Below the pieces are notes generated by a model. The model did not search any database. It saw nothing but the letters and a program-made list of their open reading frames with translations, and was not told where the DNA came from. The position numbers and the translations under genes are program-made. A DNA stretch of 64,000 nucleotides, taken from Ancylostoma caninum. Lineage: Eukaryota > Nematoda > Chromadorea > Rhabditida > Ancylostomatidae. How positions within the stretch are numbered: position 1 is the first letter of the stretch; the number at the start of each line of letters is the position of its first letter. Location: positions 744,001 to 808,000 of the forward strand of contig JBAJFG010000563.1 in the NCBI GenBank assembly GCA_037903475.1, written 5' to 3'. This document shows, piece by piece, positions 22,631 through 34,656 of the stretch.

Positions 22631-24266
22631 ATGTTTATGCAGCCATACGAACCATTTCCTCGACCAGTTGGCCAGCCCAGCCCCGCTGCAGCACGGCGTC
22701 TCCAGCGCGACTTCCAGAGATTACTGAGTGAACCTATCGATGGCATCATTGCTATGCCGAACGAAGAAAACATTCTCGAATGGCACTATGTGATCGAAGG
22801 GTCACCGGACACTCCCTACGAAGGCAAGTATCATTTCTTAAAGGCAGCAGGAGCTGAAATCCTCGACTCCGAGCTGAGCTGTGGGTGATGAAGTACAGAC
22901 CCAGCACATCATAAATGTGAAACGAACACAGACAATTATGGCTTACCTGCAATGAAAATGGTACATTCGTCGCGAACACGCATGACCGTGTTCGCGAGCG
23001 TTTTCCCCGGCGCAAAAAGCCATTGCGGTGCGTAGTTTGGCGCAAAGGGAAGACCAAATGCATTCAATTCACAGGGTTTCATGGCGGGACTCGGCCAAAA
23101 CCACGCGCCGCATTGGCTTTCGCGCCGGGGAAAACTCGTCCGCGCACGAACACGGCCAGGCGTGTTCGCGACGACGTTTCCATTTTCTCTGCAGGTAAGC
23201 CATCATTGTCTGTGTTCGTTTCACATTTATGATGTGCCGAGTCTGTACTTCACCACCCGCAGCTCAGCTCAGAGTCGAGAATTTCAGCTCCTGCTGCCTT
23301 TAATAGAAATCATTGTTTGAAACATTGTCTCATAGATCATTCGGGTCGATAAAGCAGCTATAATGAAAACTTTGTAATTCTTATTAGTACTTTAGAGCTC
23401 CATTAAGCTAAAGATTCATTAAAGTCTTCATTATAGGTGGATTTTATTATGGCAAATTAGTTTTCCAACCAGATTTTCCATGGAAACCTCCTGCGATTTG
23501 TATGCTTACCCCAAATGGAAGGTTTGTTCTTCTTTGATATTCCTAGGAGTTATTGCTTATATTCTGACTACTTCTCATCACAGATTTATAACGAATACGC
23601 GACTTTGTTTATCGATTTCGGATTACCACCCGGAATCTTGGAACCCTGGTTGGACAGTGTCAGCCATTCTTGTGAGTTGGCTATACGCCTTATAAGGTTT
23701 CTTTTCTATATTTTTCCAGTTTCAAGTCGTATTCATAGTAGCTGTGATTATAGGTAGGACTTCATAGCTTCATGAACGAGGAAACTTACGCAGCTGGGGT
23801 CTTAAATGAATCCAACACGGTTCGACGCAAATACGCGAGTGATAGCAAAGCGTGGAATCTTGCGGTAGGTTATCATTATTGGTGTATTCTCATGGGCTGC
23901 TGACGGGTATGTATTTCGATTGATGTACTAAATCGAGAAGATGTCACTTTGTGATTAACATGGATAGAAAAGGAATTCACATATCCTAAGTTGTTTTAGT
24001 GCCCAGAATTCAAGAAAATGTTTCCAACCCTGTTCGAGGAAAAGGATCGTGAAAATGGGGTAGGTTCATCGACACTATTCTCCAATCGTAGAACTGTTAC
24101 CACTTCCGAAGTCGCCTCCACTTCCGTTGACCACAGGACTGCTTTGTCACAGAGAAGTGCGCAGAAACGTCGAGCGGATACATTTGTGGAAGAGCACAAA
24201 TCCCGTCCTCAGCTCCAGCCTCAAATGAGGAAAATTGAGGTAGTCGATTTGTCAGACGGGGAGTAG
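22631..24266 (+). CDS. UBE2J2-like ubiquitin-conjugating enzyme without membrane anchor
   Basis: E2 enzyme of the UBC6/UBE2J class, which accepts ubiquitin from E1 on its catalytic Cys. Exons 22631-22823, 23437-23521, 23584-23671, 23754-23864, 24000-24266 give 247 aa. The core is complete: ILEWHYVIEGSPDTPYEGG near residue 51, PDFPWKPPAICMLTPNGRF, active site [20 protein letters not shown] with the Cys in LCLSI, and FKKMFPTLFEEKDRE. UBE2J proteins normally end with a transmembrane helix that anchors them in the ER; here the tail is Ser/Arg-rich and ends VVDLSDGE, with no hydrophobic segment. The first intron has a GC donor (GAAG|GCAAGT) and contains a 460-bp foldback element. The start ATG follows GTGTGCAGG, an acceptor. 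It is a tandem paralogue of the next gene. Confidence 0.9.
22840..23302. repeat. Long foldback element in E2 intron 1
   Basis: Arms of about 180-200 bp: AAGGCAGCAGGAGCTGAAAT at 22841 pairs with ATTTCAGCTCCTGCTGCCTT ending near 23301. Internal marks such as GTTCGCG and the CCCCGGCGC/GCGCCGGGG pair agree. The two arms are similar but diverged. The loop is about 80 bp, giving a cruciform-capable insert. Confidence 0.9.
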
Positions 24267-26491
24267 CATGCCGCTTTTTTCCTTCGTTTGGATTTGAAGA
24301 TGTATGCTTCAGAAAGAATGTATATGTTTGTTCAGTAGTTGGTATAGTTTTATTGCATTGCAATATTATTTTGTTGTTCAAGTTTTTTTTTTTCATTTGT
24401 GTTCTGGGGACCATAGGTTCGTCAAGGTTTTATACGCGGTTCCAGTACTGAAGTGCTTGAATATTAGAAGGTATTGGCACAGTTTCTTGAGCTGACTCTG
24501 GAATGCATGAACGATAAATTCTTCATGAAGAGTTTCCCATCTGTTTTAATATCGTCGGCATTCTGCTAGAATATGATTCATGCGATGATGTAAATACGCG
24601 CATCAGGTGTGGACGACTACTTTTTTTATCAGAGTTGTTCCCCCTTAATTGTTGTTGTTGAAGCTACAATGTTTTTATCGCCGTGTCTTCGCCGCGAATG
24701 CATCCCTGTCAATTACATTCCTTGCAAAGGTTATAGTCTTTAAGTTCTGCACACAGTTTCCTTCTTCTCGTGCATGGGAGGTAGCTCAACCCGTCCAAGG
24801 TGTGTAATCCTTCGATCTTATGGTTCCTCTAAGAAAGATGTGTTTAAGCTGCTTTGTGATACCATTAGTTCTTCTAACATATGTGCAGTTATGGTTATTA
24901 CTAACAACTCTAGTTATGCCTTCTTAGCTCATTTCTTCTCAGGAACACTGATGTTGCCTGCTGATTTGTAGGTATAAATTACTCTGGAAGTATACAGACA
25001 TACTTGAATGTAGCCTCTCCTATGGCACGTGTATCTTTTACTAGGTTCTAGAAATTTATGCAAATGCTATTATGCAGTCACTTCACAGGTCATATATTGT
25101 ATTTACTACGTCTGATAATAACTTGCTGTGCATATCAGTTGCTGATTTTTCCAAGATGTTCATTTCTCTTCTCTGCTACCGTGGTTAGTGGTTACTCATT
25201 ACAGTTTTATCTGTGTAGACTTTTCAGTGGACGTTCCCTTCTTTATTCGCTTTGAGCTTTCCTCGCTTACTGCTGTACTCCGTTGTGTAATATTGCGTAA
25301 TAATATTTGGCTTAAAGATTATAAAAGGTTCGAGTAAAAATGACTGATTGAGGGTGCAGAGGTTGCTGTTCGTGCAGACCTTTGTTATATCGCTTTTTTT
25401 ATATTCTTTCCCTATGAGATATCACATAAGATTTTTTGGGCCACTGGATCGGAAGGAAGGTTGGCTAGGTCATGTTCAGCTAAACCCCTTTGAAAGCCCA
25501 TTCTTATCAATGTTCTAGAATTCAACTCGGTAGTATAAATAAACGATCACGAAGTAAATGGAACAAATATTATACATATATAGGAAGTCCTTTGGTCCGG
25601 ACCAGCTCTAAAGCATCGCAACATTTGCTCGTTGGCATTCTGATTGTCTGCGTTCGCAGGATTATAGTGCTAGACTTCCTTTTTCAAGGTTATATTCAAG
25701 GTTTTGTCAGTTTTTGAATATCTGCTGAAAAAAGCATGGAAAAAACCTGCTTTTTGGCAATCTCAAGAGCATGGTGTTAATCTAAGGCGAATATCTTCAT
25801 AGTTGATTTGTATGAGCGAACAGCTTCAATTCATTACAATAGAGAAAGAATTGCTCTTTCTATGCATGGGGTCGTTTTTTACAGGACCTTCTGATTTTGT
25901 CAGCCATTGAGTGGCAACATACATCAAATCTAACAAATTTTGCGGTCATGTCTTATGTACCCTTATCGCTTTAAAAATTTCCAATGAATGAGAAGCCGTG
26001 GGATTTTGCATCCTCATTTGGTTTGTTTCTGAGAAACCGAAAAAGCGTCGGAGCACTATATGATGTCCAGAGGTCCTAGGACACCATCCACGGAATTGCA
26101 TTTTGAGCTACATATTTATTGAACCCTAGAAGTCGATTTACAGCCTAATAAAACGTCCAAACTTAACAAGAAAGTGTTCATCGACAATTTTACACTTGTA
26201 CCCATGGTACTAATAGAAAAAGAGCTAGTTGAAGTGTTTGCAAAACTACCATCGCCGCAAGGAATAGAACCTGGTGCTCGCTTTTGAAAAACGAACTTCC
26301 CTACCTTGCTGTTATCACACTACCCTCTTCAGGCGAACCCTCCCCCCCCCCTGAGGCGACCCACCTTCGTAAATTACCATCCTACGCTTGACACTGATTA
26401 CGAAGTTTCCCCTGATCTGGACTAGAATTAGTCTTTAATTGACCTCGCTGTTGTATTTCTCACAAAGTCAAGAGTTTTTCTAGATACATTA
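24267..26491. other. Gap between the two E2 genes
   Basis: 2.2 kb without coding signal; several weak T-rich open frames are shadows. C-rich tract at about 26341-26350. The acceptor TTTTTCTAG at about 26473-26481, just before the next ATG, suggests trans-splicing of the downstream E2. Confidence 0.5.
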
Positions 26492-29400
26492 ATGGTGGCG
26501 TCGGTAACAGCAACAGCGCGATTAAAGAAAGATTATGCAAAGCTGCTGAAGGAGCCCGTGCCATTCGTGCGAGCAGCTCCTCTACAGGAAAACATTCTCG
26601 AGTGGCATTACATCATATTTGGCGCACCGAACACCCCTTATGAAGGTTTGTTTGGATTGTTTGGAACAATTTCTTTTAGTTCTTTTAGGGGGAGGGGGGT
26701 GGTATTCTCTATTTGGATTGTTGTATAGTGACAGCTAGTCTGTCTTATCCGGAGGGTGTATGCCAGGAAGAACGATAGCTGGTAATAGCTGGCTGCTATG
26801 AACCCGTGTGTCAGTATCCCATGCAACTGTAGCCCCGCCCCTAGATACGTACAGAGATCCACAGGCACCAGCCGCTGCATGTTTGTTAAATATCTTCCAT
26901 CAATGAAGGAGATTATGACGTATTTAAACAAGATTTAGTGGTGCGAAGGCAGTTAAAGCTCAATTTTCATTGAAATAAGACACATCACCGCTACGGGTTA
27001 TTACGTTTTTATCGTAGAACTCAAAAATCCACATTCGATCTAGCCCTGAACCAAATGAAGTCTTCGGTACTTCGTACAGAGTAGGCTAGCATGCGCATCG
27101 CGCGAGATGGGCGTGGCAACCTTTGGCCCCATCTATTCCTACTTAAGCGGCTGCGCGGGCGTGCGCGGCGCGGCGGGTGCCGCGACTGGATCCGCGGCCG
27201 TCCTTTAAGAGGCAGCGAGTGGATTCGCGCTCGCCCTTTAAAAGGCGCAGCACTGCTGTGTTTGTGCTGCATGGATGCAAAAGTAGCGCTTCTGTACTAC
27301 ACTAAACTGCAGTGGAAATGATAAAATACAACATCTACGAGGATTGAGTACTGTTTTAGCCTGAAGAAGGAAAAAATCGCCGAGAATATGTTCAGATACA
27401 AGAGAAATTAATGGAGTACTCCAATATGGCACATGTAAGCGAACCATAGATGTTCGAGAGGTCTTGATTCTTCGTTTCTTCATTGCTTCCATTCATTATC
27501 GTCTTCTTGTTCGTGAATTGGTTCACTTCTACGACTTCATCCTCATGAACTTTGAAATGACTCGATCTTTCAGTCAAAATCCGAAAACAGAATTATTTGC
27601 TAGCATTTATTTTGACGCACGAGCAGAAGTCGTCAGAGGTTATGTTAGCATCTTTCGAGCACAAATTCTCAGATGTTTTGAGCAAAACCGCTTAGTTTTC
27701 GTCTTCATTCCGAAAAGACATACTTCACAAAACATCGGAAGAAGAGAAAATACTTACAAACTGAGCACCCACTTCGTTCCGTGGAAGCGCAACGAAGAAT
27801 TTGATCTGTTAATATTTCACTGCTAATTCGTACTAAATACCCATGAATATGGGTACGAAAATTGAATCTTGACAAGGGTGTTACGAGTCATACTTTGCAC
27901 AAAGATGTCGAAGCATCAGACAAGACGGAATAGAATACTTTTCAAGAATGCTTTTGTTATAATAATTTTAAACAGTGGAAAAGCTTCAGCTGAAAACGTC
28001 TCAACATTCATTTGGCCTCAAACGTTATGGAATTTTGCATACTAATGCAGGAAAACTCAACTTTATGAAAACTCGAGCAGTCCCGGCCACTGTCTTATAG
28101 GTTGTTCTCTTCTGACTGTTATTAAATTAGTGCAATCAATGCGTTCTGGTATCGCCGACATTGCACTGTTGCGCCGTTTAAAGGACGAGCGCGAATTCAC
28201 TCGCTGCCTCCTAAAGGACGGCCGCGGATCCACTCGAGGCACCCGCTGCGCCGCGCACGCCCGCGCAGCCGCTTGAGTAGGAATAGATGCGGCCGCAACC
28301 TTTACATGGGGTACGCGGTGCGGCTGGCAGCTGTCACGAGCTATCGTTCTTCCTGACCGCCACCCTTATCCGGAGGGTGCCAAATATTTATCCTGTTCTC
28401 TCTTTTGAGAGAGCTGGATTTTTGTGGGCTGTGATTCATATCTTCATACTATATTTGTGATAATTATTCCAAATTTATGAGTTTTCTTGTTAACAGCAGT
28501 CTTACAATAGTTGCCAGTGACTAGGAAGTTAGTTATCTAGTACATGGAATGTGGTTTGACTGTCAACCTCCTAAATGTATTTTTAGGTGGTGTGTATCAC
28601 GGCAAATTAGTTTTCCCGAATGACTTTCCGTTCAAGCCTCCATCTATTTATATGATTACACCTAGTGGACGGTTCCAAGTAAATACAAGACTATGCTTAT
28701 CGATTTCTGATTTCCATCCAGATACTTGGAATCCTGCTTGGACGGTAAGATTAGTTTGTATTTTGGTAGTATTTCTCATTAGATAAGGTAGCAATATTGG
28801 AATTCAGGTTTCTACTATCATCACTGGTCTTTTGTCCTTCATGAATGACACTGCGCCGACCTTGGGGAGTATCACATCATCAGATGCAGAGAAGAGAATA
28901 CTCGCCCGTCGCAGTAAAGCTTTTAACTTGAAGGTAGTCGTTGTGCTACAATACAAGTGTACTGTGATTTTCATATCCATTTGAAGGACCGTGTATTTTG
29001 CGATCTGTTCCCCGATGTTGTTGAAGAGATCAAGAAGGATCTTAGCGAGACAAATACCGCAGAAGAGGCCACCTTAAGAGAGGAGGAGGAACGACTGCGA
29101 AGGTTTTTTTGTTTTACTTTATTTTGTTTCAAAAAAGTGACCAACATATTTATTGCGATTGGAATACATTGTCAATTCGGTATTATTACGGTTACTGAAA
29201 AAGTTATGGTGTTGCTGCGGGTATTCGAAAAGAAAGCGAAGGGAAGAAAAGAAGATGTTTTAAAAACCTACTGTTTGGGCGAGATGTTTTAGTTTCAGTA
29301 AAGTTGATAATTTTGAAAACTAGTGTTGAATATTGATCAACTCATTAGTACGTGTTAGAAGAGTTATCTTTGTTTTAGTGCTGCCGAGCCGTCGTCGGGC

Positions 29401-29511
29401 CTTTCGTCGCTCATGTCGAATCTAATTGTGATTGCAGGCGTCGTGGTACTTGCGTTTGCAGTTAGATATATGATACAAGCTGCGCAAGAACAGGATTCCC
29501 ATTACAAATAG
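26492..29511 (+). CDS. UBE2J2: Membrane-anchored ubiquitin-conjugating enzyme UBE2J2
   Basis: ER-anchored E2 of the UBC6 class that works in ER-associated degradation of misfolded proteins. Exons 26492-26645, 28587-28744, 28808-28933, 28987-29102, 29379-29511 give 228 aa. Collinear with human UBE2J2: [73 protein letters not shown] with the active Cys, [38 protein letters not shown] short Glu-rich linker ([13 protein letters not shown]) follows, then a C-terminal membrane helix [18 protein letters not shown] and a short luminal tail [11 protein letters not shown]. The 1.9-kb first intron holds a composite foldback element. Close similarity and adjacency to the previous gene indicate tandem duplication. 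Confidence 0.95.
26730..28383. mobile_element. Composite foldback element in UBE2J2 intron 1
   Basis: Outer ends share CAGGAAGAACGATAGCT (26763 region) with its inverse AGCTATCGTTCTTCCTG (about 28338-28355), and TTATCCGGAGGGTG lies near both ends. Inner GC-rich arms at about 27095-27265 (GATCCGCGGCCGTCCTTTA, CGCTCGCCCTTTAAA) and about 28165-28310 are inverted copies. The central part (about 27270-28150) is unique and includes a 120-codon open frame at 27464-27826 (+). That frame begins [15 protein letters not shown] and has no recognised domain. It could be a non-autonomous DNA transposon or a captured segment. Confidence 0.75.
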
Positions 29512-31194
29512 TCTTTATGTACATCATCATGTACGTGTATTCATAACTTTCCTTACCATTATTCAAGATATTCCTCGTTTACGACATTTCTATTCGCTCT
29601 TGATGGCACGAAGTGGTCAAATTGTGTGTTAAGCTTTGGTTTGGGTTTAATTGGTAATTAAACAGAAGCATCTGTGATAATAGTAGTTCGTACGTGTTCC
29701 TTCACAAAATATTTTGGTTGCAACCTGTGTCGAATCGCTAACGCGAGCGTTGTGGTGCGTGCACGCATTGCGTTGACAAGCGACTGTTTGGCACTAACCG
29801 CAAATGTGGCCTGGTAAGGTTGCAAATTCGGTCTCTAGCTGGGTTAATGGCAACCTTCACGATTGCAGAGCTTCTCCTGAAATTTGAACGATTTTTAATA
29901 TACCTATGTAGTCTTGCCATTAACAAAATTTGAGCTGCGAAGGGGAGTTAGTTGAAAACGGATTCCCACACGGATTCTCTGCAGATCTTCGATGCAGCAT
30001 GCATTTTTTGTTTGAAGCTATGAGGACCTTGGCCGCAAGTGTTTGCAGCTGTTATGCTTTTTTTCTAGAAGTTAGTCTACATTTAATTGAGGATGCACCG
30101 TTTTGAAGTATTTGTCACGAGCAACCACTTGCGGAAGCATAGAGGCATTAAAATTCAAACACATGAGAGCACTGTTGTATCATTCCTCTTTTCAATTATT
30201 TGTAGAGTCAGGAATTTCATGTAAAATTTCGAAATAGAATTCCATATGTGTCCGGTAACTCTAATGATCAGAATATTAGTGCCCTTTGCAAGAGTAGCAC
30301 CGCTTTCGTGCAATTTTTGCTCTGAAATCGGGTCATTTTGCCATTGAACTCATTTTTTGTCGGAACGAGGCTTCTAGTTGGGCTACATAACGGTTAAGAA
30401 ACATTTTTAATTACATCGCTGGGCAAGTTGATCTAATGTAGTTTGGCCAGCCCGATTTTCATTGAGTTACTATCATCCCGGTAACGGAAGTATGGAACGC
30501 TTTTTTTCAATTTTGTGGATCGTTCCTAATCCGAAAATCTCCATTTGATTACAGTGAGGTTCAGATTCCATGGTAATGTGAAGCAGTAATGCTGCTAATA
30601 AGTACGTTTTTTTTTTCAGTCTCTCATTTCCATGCCGAAGTTACGGTTTCGAAGATGCCTCAGAGTGCTAAAACTTTCTAAGTAGTGTCGTTTCCAGAAA
30701 TTGGTTTATTTATACTCCTGTCCTCTCTTATCGTAATTGATGTGCTCGCTCATACTGAAGTATTGCGACCCGTATTACTAGTTTTGGCGTATGTGTATTC
30801 ATTGACTAGTGAACTGATAGATTATGTGATAACATTATACTGGAGATTATAGTGAATAAACATTCGGTGCTGATCTCTGTATTTCTGTGTTATTGATGTT
30901 TTTCGTTAAATTATACATACTTTGTCGATGTTATACCTCAAGGTGACACTGCTTCTAATGACATGCACATAACAAGATAAGTACTTTACATATGGCAAAG
31001 AAGGGACTGGGTACAACTTCATCTCGTTTTTTTAAAACTCTCCTAGCTAATTTGAAATGCAAGGTCGTAGGTCAGATTTGCAAAGGGTCAGTTGCGAGTA
31101 TTCCCACAGTTTATCCTTCAATTTGTGTTAAGACCCAGTTGTGAGTGTCAACTGGCGCATTGTTGTTTCGACTGACATCGCGCATAAAAGTTAT

Positions 31195-31412
31195 TCATGC
31201 TTGCGGCGCGTCAAAGTTTACGCGTCTCTACAAAACTTCGCAAAGTGTTCGCGCCGACCCAAAGCGGCGAAAATGGAAACGCGGTTTGTTCGCGCGGCAG
31301 TCGCAACGGCAAAACTAGGAACATTGCTGACCTGCCAGGATTTCTCTTCTACCTTCCTCGTTTGCACTGTGTATCGACGCGTAAACTTTGACGCGCCGCA
31401 AGCACGAATAAC
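31195..31412. repeat. MITE-like element with about 30-bp terminal repeats
   Basis: ATGCTTGCGGCGCGTCAAAG followed by TTTACGCGTC at 31196-31225 matches inverted GACGCGTAAACTTTGACGCG then CCGCAAGCA at about 31377-31404. Total about 215 bp. Confidence 0.85.
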
Positions 31413-31429
31413 CCTATAGGCACCGTAAA

Positions 31430-31493
31430 GAACAATTTCTTGTGAGCGCAGATGCTGCAGACGCTGTCTGCAGCGTCTGCACCCACAAGAAAT
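31430..31493. repeat. Short perfect-type hairpin
   Basis: ATTTCTTGTG, then GCAGACGCTG / CAGCGTCTGC, then CACAAGAAAT form a hairpin of about 28 bp per arm with almost no loop. It abuts the previous element and may be part of the same insertion. Confidence 0.75.
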
Positions 31494-31931
31494 CATTCCT
31501 TGCTTTCCATTTTATACTTGGGACGCTGTCGTATTGTTTTGTGCGTTGGGTCCTTTAATTCAAAAGCGGAGCTGGCATTGTTATTGAATTTGAAAAAAAA
31601 ATACTATCGAGTATGCGGAACACAGATCCATATGCTCATGTTGTTACGAGCTCAAAAAGCATCCACTGACAAATGGCGAAGTTCCAGACTAGGATGAATC
31701 AATAAGGGATGCAACGGGAAGATAACCCGGCTATTGTCAGTGCTGAAGTGAACATATGATTTCGGCTCCTTTATGCTTGAACATAACGCAGTGCCTGTCA
31801 CATTATTTTTCTGTGAAGTTCTGCGCGTGCATGTCACCTGGACTAAAGCATATGACTCCTCTGCTAGTAAATCTTTGTGCATTTCATTTGATTCTATTTG
31901 AAGGAGTGAAGGAGTGATTTATTATTTTCAG

Positions 31932-34068
31932 ATGTCATTTCTTCGGAAATATTTATTCGCTGCTATAGGTGTTTGTATAATATGTACAGTAATAATATCG
32001 TATAATTGTACATGTGTTCCTGGAGGCATGACGGATATACGCACGTCGTACAGAGATTCTCCTGGTGCGTTTTCTCAGCTTTATGATCCAAATACTCGTC
32101 CCTGTTAATTTAATCTGATGTTTTTGAAGCGTCAACAGCAGCTGCACAAACTGCACTCCAGGAGACTTTTTTGCTTGTGATGATTATGTCTTCTCCTAAT
32201 GACAGTGCGGTGCGAGCAGTGATTCGGGACACATGGCTGCGGTTGTCGCGAAAAGGCCCTTCTGTGGTTATACATCGCTTCCCAATTGGAATTAAAGGAC
32301 TGGGGTGAGATATACTAACTTTATTCTAATTATTGACTGCTTCGTTTACATTTGTAGAGTTTTTATTTCGTAGCTTCACGAAGCTGAACAGATCTTCGTA
32401 AACCTTTAAACGTATGCTTATTTGTTTACACGAAATGTGTGCGCATATTCCCAACAGGTTGTCTAGAAAGGTATTATTGAAGCACAGAACAGGCGACACA
32501 AAATTCAGCAAAATGTAGAAAGATAACCATTTGCTTACCGGACCAATCTACTTCAGTTCTGTGAAGAAATGCTTTAGAAATTTCCCATTCAAATGCGCGA
32601 GTAATCGCGAAGTTATCACCGCGGAGTTGTCTGAGAATATCTTTTCCAGTTTTTTTTTTTTCGAGTAAAAACTATTCTCTGACATTTTACAGTGAAACTG
32701 AGCGTCTTCATTTGGAAGAAGAGCAACAGGTTCATGGTGACCTTGCGTTAATTGACAGTCTGGAAGAAGCGTATACGAACTTGGCTCTCAAGACATTAAG
32801 GACTATGGAGTACGCATATCAGAACTTCAAGTTCCACTATGTTCTAAAGGTTTGCCTTTGCTCTTTTGCGGATTTATTAGTATTTAGTAGGTATAGTATA
32901 GATGTACGGTACGCAAAGACGGTCTTCGATTGTAGGTTATAGCTTGCACAACTCAAAATTTATGGAAATAATCCCTATGAATGGTTTTAAAAAGACATGA
33001 GCAGGAGAGACTTGTCACTTTATTTCACTCGTATGTTAAATTAACGATTTTGATGCTTCTTGGGCTTTTAAATGCTGAAGGCGACGCTACCAAAACGTCT
33101 GCCTTAATGCCTCTTTCGTTGTACCGTTCAAGCAACTTCACTGCTGGCAGAGTTTTAGTGTTTACATTCAAGTAGAGTTGAACATGTACCAATTTGCCCA
33201 TATAGAACGGATTCTTTTTAAGGTGGACTCTGACTCATTTGTCCGCCTCGGTGCAATGATCAAAGCCTTGAAGGACATTCAGCATCCTCGTCTCTATTGG
33301 GGATTCCTTGATGGTAGAGCGAAGCCTATCCGCAGAGGGAAATGGCGCGAGTCGGATTGGATACTGTGTGACCGATACTTACCCTACCAGGTTCTGCCTA
33401 TTTCGTTTGCTTTCGTTGTTAGTGATGTTGCTCACTATTTTTCCTTTCTTTCTTCATCACACGCTATGTATGTAGTTACTTCTATATTACAGGCAACGGT
33501 GCTAGTTCTTTCATATATAGATTTCTTGAATTCGATTTATCCGAAGATTTTACCGGGATCAATGTTCTCCCCTTCAGCTTGGCGGTGGTTATGTCCTTTC
33601 TTATGAACTGGTGCGCTACTTAGCACTGAATTCACGGCTCTTCAAGATGTACAAGAACGAGGACGTCTCTGTTGGTGCTTGGCTTGCTGGTGAGTGAGCA
33701 AGAAGCTAGATATAAGTTATTTTCGACTAATAATTAGTTTGTCAGGGCTTGATATCAAGTACGTACACGATCCTCGTTTCGATACAGAGTGGAAATCACG
33801 AGGATGCAATAATGAATATCTCATTACACATAAGAAATCTCCTGCCGAGATGGAGAAGTTGTACAGTAATTTGGTTAGCTTTTGCTGAGTACTTTTCAAC
33901 ATTTCCAATCGCTTTCACTGCTTTTCATCCTCATCTATGTTTTCATTCCAGGTGAATTTGCGCGTTTTATGCGAAAAGGAATTTCGTGTCCGGTATTCAT
34001 ATGTTTATGACTGGACAGCGTTGCCAAGTGAATGCTGTCAGCGCAGGAATGGAACGAATATACCGTAG
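31932..34068 (+). CDS. sqv-2: Beta-1,3-galactosyltransferase 6 (SQV-2, B3GALT6)
   Basis: Golgi glycosyltransferase (GT31) that adds the second galactose of the Xyl-Gal-Gal-GlcA linker on which heparan and chondroitin sulfate are built. Exons 31932-32064, 32130-32304, 32693-32849, 33223-33390, 33578-33689, 33746-33873, 33952-34068 give 329 aa, the same length as the human enzyme. Type II topology: membrane anchor [18 protein letters not shown] near residues 6-24. Catalytic landmarks: VIRDTWL, the metal-binding DxD as [56 protein letters not shown], and [20 protein letters not shown] near the end, which matches the family C-terminus. The ATG directly follows TATTTTCAG, so the mRNA is probably trans-spliced. 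Confidence 0.96.
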
Positions 34069-34656
34069 ATGCAGAGTATTTTTAGCTGATACAATAATTC
34101 TTAGGAATTGCGTTTTTATTGCCCTGTTGATCTCTTTATTTTTGGCTGTTCGTCAGTTTCTTTCTCTCAATTAAAGATGTTTCTCATCCAGAACAGAGAA
34201 ACTCTGGAGAAATTATGAAATAGATTATTTTTAAGGAGGAATCTTTAAGCACAGGTTGTAGTCCCCTGTGATAGCAAGCACTTTTCTACTCTTGGTCGAC
34301 TGAACAACTCCGGGTTATTAGTCATATACACTGCTGACAGGCTTTGACTCAGCTTTCTGTTAATCATTTGTGTCACTTCGTTATCTTGCCAGTGAGAATT
34401 ACGGGTTCTTCTCGTTCTGTGGAATGTTTTAGATTGGAATAAAGTACTTTATGTTCATCTTTTTTTTCTTTTCTCGGTAAATTCCGTTTGATTTCTGCTG
34501 CATAGTGCTGTTTTAATAGCTTCTTGCCTTAAGAAGGCATCGAGATCAGACATTTTTGTTGAGAATTAGGCGGGTTTCGAATTCTATGCCGGTTTATCGT
34601 GCTCTGTTTTAGGACAAGGTTGCCACTCTCTTTGATGTTTACTTAACTGTAATTGA
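34069..34656. other. Gap between B3GALT6 and PIGW
   Basis: About 0.6 kb, same strand as both neighbours. T-rich; an AATAAA at about 34438 could end the B3GALT6 transcript. No gene seen. Confidence 0.5.

Larger units (their letters stand above)
29512..31931. other. Intergenic, 2.4 kb
   Basis: Between UBE2J2 and B3GALT6, same strand. AT-rich, without convincing exons. Ends in TATTTTCAG immediately before the B3GALT6 ATG, a likely spliced-leader acceptor. Carries the inverted-repeat elements at 31195-31412 and 31430-31493. Confidence 0.5.
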
